Part shown: positions 15,501 to 22,890 of the stretch, one piece after another
Numbering within the stretch: the first letter of the stretch is position 1
Layout: every line of letters begins with the position of its first letter
Assembly (NCBI RefSeq): GCF_025457425.1
Contig: NZ_JAMXIA010000001.1
Location: 2,728,001-2,792,000 of the forward strand
Direction: 5' to 3'
Origin: Chryseobacterium foetidum
GTDB lineage: Bacteria; Bacteroidota; Bacteroidia; Flavobacteriales; Weeksellaceae
DNA length: 64,000 nucleotides
The notes under the pieces: generated by a model
What the model saw: the letters and a program-made list of their open reading frames with translations, nothing else
What the model was told of the DNA's origin: nothing
The model's database searches: none
Program-made: the position numbers and the translations under genes

Positions 15501-16294
15501 GTGGCAACGCCCGGAACCGGAAGTTTTCCCTGAAATGAAGACAGATGCGATTTTGCAGAATTGAATCCGGCATGTACACCCGAACTGATGATCGGATGAT
15601 GCACTGCAACGATAATTCTTTTATCCTGATTTTTTACGATTAGATCTTTAAATTCTGTATAAAAATCTTCCTTTGTTTTGATATCACAACCTTTATTGAT
15701 GCCGGGATATTTGTCCCAGTCGATCAGTGCCCATTCAGAATCGATGATGATCAGCTTAATGTCTTTGGTTAAATTAATGTCATCAATCGGGCATGAATTT
15801 TTTGGTAAAAATGATTTTTTATCATTGAGATAGGTTTTTACGAAATCTTCCTGAGCCTTTAAGCCTTGCAGACCGTGGTACCAATCGTGATTTCCGGGAA
15901 TCACAAGTGTTTTTCCTTTAAAATTTTTGGTAACAGCCAGTTGATTTTCCATTTTTACCCTAGCAGAATCGTAGTCTTTGCTGCCTTCTTTCGGCATCCC
16001 AAGTGGGTAGATGTTGTCTCCCAAAAAGATGACCATCGAATTTTTATCTGCGGAATCGAGTTTGTTTTTAAGAAGATTTAAGGTGTTTTGAGCCTGCTTT
16101 TCGTTAGCGTTTCCGGCATCACCGATCAGGAAAAGTTTAAAATCATTCTCAGTTTTGGTCTGTGAAACAGGGATTTCCCGCAATTCTTTTCCTTTCTGAA
16201 CTTTGTAGGTTGCGCAGGAACAGAGCACAGAAAGTATGATAAAGCCATTAATGAAACGGCTATTTTTAAGGGATTTAATACAAGATAAATTCAT
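12581..16294 (-). CDS. Outer-membrane lipoprotein: metallophosphoesterase + kinase-like middle + BamA-like barrel
   Basis: A 1237-aa exported fusion protein. The N-terminus has a signal and lipobox ending at Cys27 (VLCSC). Residues ~50-330 are a calcineurin-like phosphoesterase with all metal motifs: GDAGN (58-62), GDN (92-94), GNHDW (134-138), HHP (232-234) and GHDHN (308-312). Residues ~340-850 are of unclear type, but GDWDRHEDQW (~612-621) and IPRDHDQAF (~638-646) resemble the catalytic and metal-binding motifs of atypical (CotH/FAM20/HipA-like) kinases. Residues ~890-1237 are a surface-antigen/BamA-type beta-barrel ending in ISGGVGMSF with C-terminal Phe. The phosphatase would sit at the outer membrane, tethered to its own barrel. 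Architecture and order are seen directly; the kinase reading is inference. Confidence 0.85.
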   Translation of the reverse strand: MNLSCIKSLKNSRFINGFIILSVLCSCATYKVQKGKELREIPVSQTKTENDFKLFLIGDAGNANEKQAQNTLNLLKNKLDSADKNSMVIFLGDNIYPLGMPKEGSKDYDSARVKMENQLAVTKNFKGKTLVIPGNHDWYHGLQGLKAQEDFVKTYLNDKKSFLPKNSCPIDDINLTKDIKLIIIDSEWALIDWDKYPGINKGCDIKTKEDFYTEFKDLIVKNQDKRIIVAVHHPIISSGVHAGFNSAKSHLSSFQGKLPVPGVATLINTLRSSSGASMEDLSNNHYAEFAGRIKNIVQDKENVIFVSGHDHNLQYHSDKNLRQIISGAGSKTDPVTIASKSDFSFGGSGFAVLNLRNDQSADVEYFSAKNNELKSLSNIQVKETPKEFVNNYPSDLPATFTSTVYTEKMTKRGKFYSWLWGDHYRKYYAIPITNEVSDLSTLNGGYTPFREGGGNQSNSLRLQSKDGQEFVMRGVKKNAIRFLNNQGFKKSSFGSELSNTFPERFLMDFYTTSHPFTAFSVNNLADKIGLFHSNPKLYYIPKQKQLSQFNQNYGDEMYMIEERFSSDPKTLASLENATDIISTADLIKNLQKNSNHAVDQDLYIRARLFDMLIGDWDRHEDQWKWAEYKNGKNVFYKPIPRDHDQAFSNYDGAAFKVIMNIPMIRHMKSFKDEIKNVKWMNMEPYPLDLIILKAASEKQWNAQAEFIQQNITDKDIDEAFKNLPKEVQDETIADIQRKLKVRKQDLGKYATKYASVLEEKVPIAGTINKDKFVITKESDGLVTVKQYELDDKSQKEKLVFEKTYNDTLTKEIWVYGLEDDDIYEVNGEGKSKINIRLIGGYNHDVYRVSNGSKVKIYDFKSQKNTYETKGASKHLTNDYEANTYNWKHPKYNFFAGYPNADFNPDDGVILGFVANYTVNNFIRDPFTQKHSLSANLYTATGGFNLGYKGVFKKAIFGWDANVDAYYTTPHFARTFFGLSNESEFNKEISRNFNRVRISQIKVAPSISKTSWLNLKHQFQLSFEHSEVQRNDDRFIAVSPDVNPEVFNGQQFGGANYTFSFKNSDSKAFPTLGMELILNAGWKTNFANFDQNFVAYQGTLNLFRRIDKNGKFVFANSANAMIINNNNFEFYQAASIGGRNGLRAYRNERFSGKSYFVNSAEVRWDFGRVKNSIVPANMGILVGYDLGRVWNDHEISDTWHQGVGAGFWLGILDMISARLDYFIGSDGGRISGGVGMSF

Positions 16295-16319
16295 ACATTT
16301 ACATTAAGAAAAATCTGCA

Positions 16320-17483
16320 ATGAATATTTTAGATAAGGCTAAAAATCACGTAGAAAGCTTATTCAAAGATAAGTTATCTTCGGTTTACTTTTACCATAAT
16401 TTTATTCACACCTCTTTTGCCGTTCAGAAGGCGGAAGAGATCATTAAACACAGCCATATTTCTGAAGTTGAAAGGGAAAAAATTATACTTGCTTTGTGGT
16501 TTCACGACGTGGGATTTACAGACTGCAATGCCGAAGGACACGAGGCGAGAGGAGCTGTTTTAATGAGAGATTTTCTCAGAAAAGATAATTTTTCTGATGA
16601 GTATATTGAAGAAGTGGAAAAGCTGATTCTTTCCACAGAAAAATACCATCAGCCGCAAAACATGGCGGAGATGATTATGAAAGATGCAGATTTCAGTCAT
16701 TTTGCGAGCCCGTTTTATAATGATTCTGCGGAAGCGCTCAGAAAAGAATGGGAACTCACCGGAGGACCGTGTTTTTCAACCGATGAATGGAATGTGCTGA
16801 ATGTGGATTTTCTGAAAAATAAACATTCGTATTTTACTGATTATGCGAAAGAAAACTGGGAACCTTTAAAGCAAAAAAACGTCAGAAAAATAGAAAAAAA
16901 GCTGGAAAAAGAAGATAAACCTAAAAAAGAAAAGCCTGAGAAAAAAGAAGAAAAATCTGACCGCAGCGTTGATACCCTTTTCAGAGTTACTTTAAATAAT
17001 CACACAAGGCTGAGCGATATTGCCGACAGCAAGGCAAATATTCTGCTTTCTGTAAATGCAATAATTATTTCAGTGGGTCTTTCTGTTTTGGTTCCGAAAC
17101 TGGATACGCCGAAAAATACGCACTTGATTATTCCTACATTTTTGCTTTTGCTGTCGAGTGTTTTAACAATTATTTTCGCAATTCTCTCAACAAAACCGAA
17201 TGTCACAAAAACCAATTTTACGAAGCAAGATGTTGCTGACAGAAAGGTAAATCTTTTGTTTTTTGGAAATTTTCATCAGATGATGTTTGATGATTTTCAG
17301 ACATCGATGCGGGATTTAATTAAAGACAGGGAATATATTTATGATTCGATGATGAAAGATTTATATTTTTTAGGTAAAGTTTTAGACAGAAAATATAAAT
17401 TACTTTCAATTACCTATCAGATTTTTATGGCGGGAATCATTATTTCTGTGCTGTCTTTTGCATATGCTTTTATGACTTTGTAG
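16320..17483 (+). CDS. HD-domain protein fused to a Pycsar-effector-like transmembrane domain
   Basis: A 387-aa protein. The N-terminal ~190 residues form an HD phosphohydrolase domain (His26/His30 region HNFIHTSF, HD pair WFHDVGF at 62-63, EGHEARGA, and KDADFSHF). A highly charged K/E linker (~195-220) follows. The C-terminal part (~222-387) has TLFRVTLNNHTRLSDIADSKANILLSVNAIII and three predicted helices (~240-262, ~268-290, ~363-385), matching the PycTM (formerly DUF5706) type found as membrane effectors of Pycsar anti-phage systems. No nucleotide cyclase is adjacent, so it may be a stand-alone nucleotide-responsive protein. It starts 25 bases from the divergent phosphoesterase fusion gene. 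Confidence 0.75.
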   Translation: MNILDKAKNHVESLFKDKLSSVYFYHNFIHTSFAVQKAEEIIKHSHISEVEREKIILALWFHDVGFTDCNAEGHEARGAVLMRDFLRKDNFSDEYIEEVEKLILSTEKYHQPQNMAEMIMKDADFSHFASPFYNDSAEALRKEWELTGGPCFSTDEWNVLNVDFLKNKHSYFTDYAKENWEPLKQKNVRKIEKKLEKEDKPKKEKPEKKEEKSDRSVDTLFRVTLNNHTRLSDIADSKANILLSVNAIIISVGLSVLVPKLDTPKNTHLIIPTFLLLLSSVLTIIFAILSTKPNVTKTNFTKQDVADRKVNLLFFGNFHQMMFDDFQTSMRDLIKDREYIYDSMMKDLYFLGKVLDRKYKLLSITYQIFMAGIIISVLSFAYAFMTL

Positions 17484-17550
17484 GTTAATAGATTTTTTCG
17501 AATGCTGATTTTGCCCTTTCAGGACTTTCAAAAAAGTTATTCTGATTAAT

Positions 17551-19842
17551 TTAAGCCAAAGATACCCGCATTGCCAAAAGTCCGGAAGCGCCTTGAAGAT
17601 CTTCAACCCGCAATAATTCAACATCATTTTTCAGGATGCCGGTTTTCTGAAGTCGGGAAATATAATTAAGATATTCTTTCTGATTTTCCATACCGAAATA
17701 GACGATGGTAATTTTACCGGGACAGGTGATTCTTTCGGTAGAATCTTTAATTTTAGCCTTTTCCAGACGTTTTTTAATGATTTCATAAAAAGAATTGTGG
17801 GCTCCGTCTACATCGAATCTTTTCTCATCCATTCGGAAACGGATATCAATTCTTTCATTGTAAACAAAGATCAGGGAAGCAATTTCCAGTGAGACAGGAA
17901 GCTGTTTACTGAAATTTTCAAACTCATGCTCAATTTTACAGATTGTTTTCAGTTGCCAGTATCTTAATTCATTGAGTTGCTTTGGAGTATAGCTGATTGA
18001 AGGATTAAGATTCTGACCGATGTACAGGTTGTGCTCTACGCCATCAGATTTAAACCTCTCAAAGTAATGCGGATAAATTTCCTGCGCTTCCATCTGACTT
18101 TCATCCAAAATATCAGCGATTTTACGGTTGATTAATGTGATCGATTCGTCCAGTTTCCTACGGTTGGAGTAGAATAGACTGTTAACTGAATACACTTTTG
18201 AAAAATAATTTTTGATACTTTCAGGCGATTTTATCTCAAGTTGTGCCTGTAAAAAAGGATGGATTTCTTCTCTGAGAAAATACTGAAATCTCTGTTCTGT
18301 ATCGGCTTTAAAATCATTATTGAGTTCGTTTTCAAAAACGTCGAGAGCGAGAAGGTATTTTTCACTTTCAGGAAAATTCAGATCAGTAAAAAGCTGATGA
18401 AGACAATCTATCTGTTCGTTTAGGTCTTCCAACATCAGTTGAAAACGTTTGTCTGAAGAAGAACGGATGTCTGAAACGCCGAAAAGCGGACTGAGATTTT
18501 TGAAGCTTATTTCACGTAAGGTATATAATTTTTTTTGAAGTGATGCATTAAAATATTTTTCGGCTTCGTTCCTGAATTTCCAGATGACAGAATTGTGAAT
18601 CGTGGTGTATTCCCGTTGGATAATTGCTTCAATCTGATTGTCCCGCTCGTGTTTAAAACGGTTAAGAGAAAATACCAAAATGTCGCTCAAAGAATCCAGT
18701 TTTCGGAGTTTAAGTCCGTTAAAACTTCCTGCGATTTCTGAAGTGAATTCCATTAAAGCCAAAACTTCACCTTCATGAACAATCGGGATCACCATAAAAC
18801 TTTTGATGTTGTTTTTGGTTAATACCGAAAAATTGGGTGTGTTTTTAATTTCATCATCAAAATTGTCTACATCGGAAATGACAATGGGTTTTGGATTGTA
18901 TTTAATATTTTGAAATGCCGTTTTCTGCATTTTTTCATCGTAAAGATTGATCCAGAAATCGAGAAGGTAATTGCTGAAAACGTTTTCGTAGATGGGAAGT
19001 TTTTCCAGCTTCTGATGTTGATGATCCATGAGCATCAGTCCGAAATTGAGTTCGGCAACATCAAAATAAGATTTAAAAATTTCCTTTAAATTTTCGTTTG
19101 GAAGCGGGTTTTCGGGATCAATCTGAATCATTGTAGATTTCAGGTCTGATAACGCTACTTCTGAGGTACAGTCTACGAGAGAAAAAATATTGAAGCCTTT
19201 CAGCATCCACGATTGCGGCGGGAAATGCTTCTTCCAAAGACTTACATCATCCAGATTTTCAAGGAGAATTTCGATCTCACTGTCGGTGGGAAAGTTATTT
19301 TGATCTATTGGAATGATCTCTGAGAAATCTGAGTTTACTGTAATTTTATAATGTCGGATAATTCCGTGCTGATCCGGAATGTCATAATAAAAAGGGATTA
19401 TAAATTTGATATCTTTTTTAAAATACAGCTGAACGATGATGCAGCAGGAAAGCACATACATCTCATCCTGCGTCATATCCCGAAATTCAAGAGTAAAATT
19501 GTGCCCTGCATCTGAAAGTATTTTCCTGAACCGCTCTGTGTAATTAAACGAAATATCGGTAAAGGGAATACTTGCCGCTTTGATTTCATTGTGCGTAAGA
19601 CCGGTAGGGAAGAGGTCTGCCAGCAACATTCTGATAAGATCCTTATGTTTGGTGAGTAAAGAAAAATCCTGCGAACCTTCACAAAGCTCGGGGAATTTTT
19701 TAAACCTTTCGATGACCGATTGTGCGTAGTTGACGCGATATTCCAGTCTGTCGTTGTAGCGGATATGTTCCAGCACATCCAAATATTTTTTGAATGATAA
19801 ATACACCTGAAACGGACTGTCGTCGTGAAAAAATTCTGACAC
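17551..19842 (-). CDS. Large cytoplasmic protein with GAF-like region
   Basis: A 763-aa soluble protein without signal peptide or membrane helix. Residues ~275-400 (FGLMLMDHQ, KPIVISDVDNFDDE, NIKSFMVIPIVHEGEVLALMEFTS, LDSLSDILVFSLNRF) read as a GAF sensor domain. The N-terminal ~240 and C-terminal ~340 residues are helical and unrecognised; there is no histidine-kinase, GGDEF or HTH module. Bacteroidota encode such long GAF proteins as probable signalling components of unknown output. It is convergent with the HD-Pycsar-type gene, 67 bases apart. Confidence 0.65.
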   Translation of the reverse strand: MSEFFHDDSPFQVYLSFKKYLDVLEHIRYNDRLEYRVNYAQSVIERFKKFPELCEGSQDFSLLTKHKDLIRMLLADLFPTGLTHNEIKAASIPFTDISFNYTERFRKILSDAGHNFTLEFRDMTQDEMYVLSCCIIVQLYFKKDIKFIIPFYYDIPDQHGIIRHYKITVNSDFSEIIPIDQNNFPTDSEIEILLENLDDVSLWKKHFPPQSWMLKGFNIFSLVDCTSEVALSDLKSTMIQIDPENPLPNENLKEIFKSYFDVAELNFGLMLMDHQHQKLEKLPIYENVFSNYLLDFWINLYDEKMQKTAFQNIKYNPKPIVISDVDNFDDEIKNTPNFSVLTKNNIKSFMVIPIVHEGEVLALMEFTSEIAGSFNGLKLRKLDSLSDILVFSLNRFKHERDNQIEAIIQREYTTIHNSVIWKFRNEAEKYFNASLQKKLYTLREISFKNLSPLFGVSDIRSSSDKRFQLMLEDLNEQIDCLHQLFTDLNFPESEKYLLALDVFENELNNDFKADTEQRFQYFLREEIHPFLQAQLEIKSPESIKNYFSKVYSVNSLFYSNRRKLDESITLINRKIADILDESQMEAQEIYPHYFERFKSDGVEHNLYIGQNLNPSISYTPKQLNELRYWQLKTICKIEHEFENFSKQLPVSLEIASLIFVYNERIDIRFRMDEKRFDVDGAHNSFYEIIKKRLEKAKIKDSTERITCPGKITIVYFGMENQKEYLNYISRLQKTGILKNDVELLRVEDLQGASGLLAMRVSLA

Positions 19843-19978
19843 TAATGAAAAAATTGGAGGTTAAAGGTAGGAAAATTAATGAAAATTTTTGCCTGATTGA
19901 AAGGTTTAAATTTAAAAGTAAGACAAAAAAAATACAACCCGAAGATTGTATTTTGATATTGTTTTTACGAAGATTTGA

Positions 19979-20635
19979 TTAACCTCCCATCTGTGCCATT
20001 TCTTCTTCAGTCATTACCTTGTAACCTTCAGGAATAGTAAGGTTGAAAATTGCAGGCGATACAGTTTTGTCGAAATTAGTTGCTTCAAAACGAACATTCA
20101 TTCCCTGCTGCATTGTAGAAAATTCTAATGGAACACCTTCGATTCCGTTTGAAAACTGCTCCTGACCAGCTAAAGTTGTTTTAATATCGGTTGTAACCCA
20201 CAATACTGAGTCGTCACCTTTTCCTTCAGGATCTTTGATCACATACTTTTTACAGTTGAAACCCAGAATTTTTTTCGTTTCAGAAGTTGCAACCGGCTTT
20301 CCGATTTTATCTTTATCTACTTTCTTTTTAGAAATAGATTCGATGTTGTTGGCAATTTTCTGTCCCATTACTTCTACCAGAACAATACCTTTATCTGCCT
20401 TGGTATCCATCACACTTTTCATTTTCATAAAGCTGCCCATCGTAACATCTGCTGCAGATTTGTCTTTCATAAAATAAAGCTGCATTGTAGATCCCTGCAT
20501 CATCGGAATAGCTGCTGCCATCTGAGGATTATCGCTGGAAAATTCCATTTTGTAGGTAAGCTGACCTTCGGTGGTTTGTGCTGATAATGTTCCTAAAGAA
20601 AGAATCATCATCAACGTAAGAACAAGTGATTTCAT
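19979..20635 (-). CDS. Exported DUF4412 family protein
   Basis: A 218-aa periplasmic protein. I start at MKSLVLTLMMILSLGTLSAQ (20635), a clean signal peptide; the longer frame to 20716 adds 27 residues with no role. The mature part matches the DUF4412 pattern of Bacteroidota: EGQLTYKMEFSS, VLVEVMGQKIANNI, ILGFNCKKYVIKD, VLWVTTDIKT and IPEGYKVMTEEEM. Function unknown; the fold is probably a beta-rich LolA-like or GLPGLI-like carrier. It marks the housekeeping side of the boundary with the accessory cassette. Confidence 0.75.
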   Translation of the reverse strand: MKSLVLTLMMILSLGTLSAQTTEGQLTYKMEFSSDNPQMAAAIPMMQGSTMQLYFMKDKSAADVTMGSFMKMKSVMDTKADKGIVLVEVMGQKIANNIESISKKKVDKDKIGKPVATSETKKILGFNCKKYVIKDPEGKGDDSVLWVTTDIKTTLAGQEQFSNGIEGVPLEFSTMQQGMNVRFEATNFDKTVSPAIFNLTIPEGYKVMTEEEMAQMGG

Positions 20636-20766
20636 TTTTTTTGATTTAATATTTATTGGGTTTAAAGATAGGGAGAATTTTTGATTGGGATAAACTTGTA
20701 AAATTTGATTTATCATTTATATTTTTTTCGATAATACTATGTTTCTACACAACTCTATGTAAATAT

Positions 20767-21954
20767 TTATTCCATTCCTGGATAAGTGATTCCACCTGTT
20801 TTTGTGTCATCCCAAAATTGTTTAAAATCAGAAATACCGTAAAAATTATTTTTTTTGAATTCTTCTTCATATTTTTTACCACCATCATCACTTCCAAGAA
20901 TACTGAAAAAATCGTAGTCTCTATTTTTTTTTGAAACAACTTTGGTACAGAAATAGGCTATTTTTCCAAGTACTTCAGCTTTATTCGAAAATTTATTATC
21001 AAAATCTGAACTATTACTGTTTACCTTTTTTGATAAGTACTCGGATATTGCATTCAAATATTTTGTTTTGTCTTCTTCGGATGACTTAGAAATTACGTCA
21101 AATAGTTTCTGATTTATATTGAATTTTCCATCACATTTTTCTATCCAAAGAACTTTACCCAATTCATCTAAGTTCGAACTGTTTTTTTCTAAAACAAACT
21201 TATTTAAATCTTCGTCATTATAGTAGCCGTGAATTTTAACCAAAGATTCTAAAAAGGGTTTGTCATTAAATTTCAACCAAGTAAAATCTGCCTTACTGTC
21301 ATTAAACAAGTATTTGTTTCTAGCAACAGTTGTTTGAATTGTTAGATTACGTTGTTGCATTAATTTACTTTCATTTCTCCACTTTTTTATTTTTATTTTG
21401 TCACCACTTTTGTTTAAATATTCTGTAGAAAGCATTTTTTCATAATCTATTATTGCGGGATATTTTTTTTCGTAATCTATCAATTCAGGAATAGCGAGCA
21501 GCGGTGCTATAAATTTATTGTGTTTAAATATAAAGTTACCATCGAAATCAATTACATTATTTTTAAAATAAATAGGATCTCGTGAACATTTACTAAAATT
21601 ATTAATATAGATAAATTCCTTATTTGAGGAATAATCTATTTCGCGTGTGAATATTGATTTTATTTTTATTTTGAATTCTTCATTATTCAGACTTTTAAAT
21701 CCATGTTTTTTTAAAATTTCTGTTAAAAGTTGTTCTTCAATTTTAAGATCATCATCGGAATATTCTATTTGATAATCTACCGCATCGCCAATCGTTGCTT
21801 TTACACCTTTCTCCAACTGTTTTTTTAGTGTTGTAATTTCGTTATCCATAGAAGTGTGATCTTTTTGATTATTTTTTTGTGTACTCGTGGCTTCTTTTTG
21901 ACAAGAAGCTAGAAAAAGAATGAATGTACTTATAAATACTAAATGTTTTTTCAC
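20767..21954 (-). CDS. Lipoprotein, candidate immunity protein of the adjacent effector
   Basis: A 395-aa predicted lipoprotein (MKKHLVFISTFILFLASC, lipobox Cys18) that I do not recognise. The mature protein is rich in K, N, D and Y with no catalytic motif visible. It is the last of a co-directional minus-strand series: LysM-like protein, GH19-amidase, interrupted lipoprotein, this lipoprotein. A periplasm-facing lipoprotein directly downstream of a peptidoglycan-hydrolase gene is the arrangement expected for an immunity gene, but that is inference. It is clearly AT-richer than flanking housekeeping genes. Confidence 0.65.
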   Translation of the reverse strand: MKKHLVFISTFILFLASCQKEATSTQKNNQKDHTSMDNEITTLKKQLEKGVKATIGDAVDYQIEYSDDDLKIEEQLLTEILKKHGFKSLNNEEFKIKIKSIFTREIDYSSNKEFIYINNFSKCSRDPIYFKNNVIDFDGNFIFKHNKFIAPLLAIPELIDYEKKYPAIIDYEKMLSTEYLNKSGDKIKIKKWRNESKLMQQRNLTIQTTVARNKYLFNDSKADFTWLKFNDKPFLESLVKIHGYYNDEDLNKFVLEKNSSNLDELGKVLWIEKCDGKFNINQKLFDVISKSSEEDKTKYLNAISEYLSKKVNSNSSDFDNKFSNKAEVLGKIAYFCTKVVSKKNRDYDFFSILGSDDGGKKYEEEFKKNNFYGISDFKQFWDDTKTGGITYPGME

Positions 21955-22015
21955 TAATCTCTGTATTTGATTTTTTTTTTGCCACTGTTAACAACTTAAT
22001 ATCACTACCTAAAGA

Positions 22016-22516
22016 TTAATTTCGAATGATTTCATCAAGATTTAAATTTTTTAAATCTGTTTTTAACTTAATTTCTTTTTGTAACCATTCTTCATTACCA
22101 GTTTTTGCGGTTACTCCCAAAGTTGCTATAAAAATTTTTTCAATGAATAAAACCTTATTTTTATAGAATACAGGAATTACTATTTTTCTAAAAGGTTTTT
22201 GATATTGGTCTGCATATTCTAAAACCAAATTAAATGTTTGATTGTTTTTTGTATTGGTTTCTATCGCAATAAAATCACATTCAAAAATTTTACTGAAGAA
22301 CGTCTTATCATCTATTTTGGCATCTAATCTATAACCTGCTTCATTTTTTTCTACAAGTAAAACATCCTTAGTATCATCTTTATTAAAATCTATCTCATAA
22401 TTTTTTGCTCTTGTAAGCACGTTTGCATTGTTTTGAGAAAATGAGGAATCTTCTTCCGTCATATTTTCTTTTGATTTTAAAAAATATTTATTGCAATTCG
22501 GTAAATCACAGCCCAA
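22016..22516 (-). CDS. C-terminal part of a frameshifted lipoprotein gene
   Basis: 166 codons that continue the lipoprotein begun at 22884. The first Met here (MGCDLPNCNKYFL) is not a natural start. Removing one CT unit from the tract at 22541-22551 joins the two frames as ...GGSYLSLF-NGKETIILGCDL..., giving one ~288-aa lipoprotein. The segment contains acidic FNKDDTKDVLLVEKN and beta-strand-like repeats but no known motif. It may be translated only after slippage, or be dead. Confidence 0.6.
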   Translation of the reverse strand: MGCDLPNCNKYFLKSKENMTEEDSSFSQNNANVLTRAKNYEIDFNKDDTKDVLLVEKNEAGYRLDAKIDDKTFFSKIFECDFIAIETNTKNNQTFNLVLEYADQYQKPFRKIVIPVFYKNKVLFIEKIFIATLGVTAKTGNEEWLQKEIKLKTDLKNLNLDEIIRN

Positions 22517-22884
22517 AATAATGGTTTCTTTTCCATTAAAGAGAGAGAGAGGTAAGAACCGCCATTAATTTGTACATTATATTTTTTTCCTTTGTAAGAA
22601 AAATTCTTAATTTCAATATTACAAGGTGTAGCAGGATATGAAAAATGCCATTCGTTTTCTGTAATTTCCGAGGACAACTTCATTATCTCATCAATATCTT
22701 TTTTTGTAAGAGACCAATTTTTATCTCTCCCAGATACTTTCTCACCCGTTGAATATTCATTTTGACAATTTGCCAAATATATTTCAATTTCTTGTTTATC
22801 ATTTACTTTTACATCTTTATCTTGTCCTTTACATGATAAAATAAATAAAAATAATATTGTGAGATGTATAAATGTATTTTTCAT
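22477..22884 (-). CDS. N-terminal part of a frameshifted lipoprotein gene, candidate immunity protein
   Basis: The 135-residue frame starts MKNTFIHLTILFLFILSC, a lipoprotein signal with Cys18, and continues with CQNEYSTGEKVSGRDKNW and EWHFSYPATPCNIEI. After GGSYLSLS the frame runs out of register and ends in unrelated residues. The natural gene is very likely 22016-22884 with a 2-base repeat shift. It starts 6 bases downstream of the GH19-amidase stop codon, so it is cotranscribed with the hydrolase and is the best candidate for its immunity protein. Confidence 0.65.
   Translation of the reverse strand: MKNTFIHLTILFLFILSCKGQDKDVKVNDKQEIEIYLANCQNEYSTGEKVSGRDKNWSLTKKDIDEIMKLSSEITENEWHFSYPATPCNIEIKNFSYKGKKYNVQINGGSYLSLSLMEKKPLFWAVIYRIAINIF
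22541..22551. repeat. GA/CT dinucleotide tract at the frameshift
   Basis: A run of GAGAGAGAGAG (CT on the coding strand) lies in the coding region of the interrupted lipoprotein. Losing or gaining one unit changes the frame; removing one unit restores a full-length protein. Confidence 0.85.
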
Positions 22885-22890
22885 AGTAAG

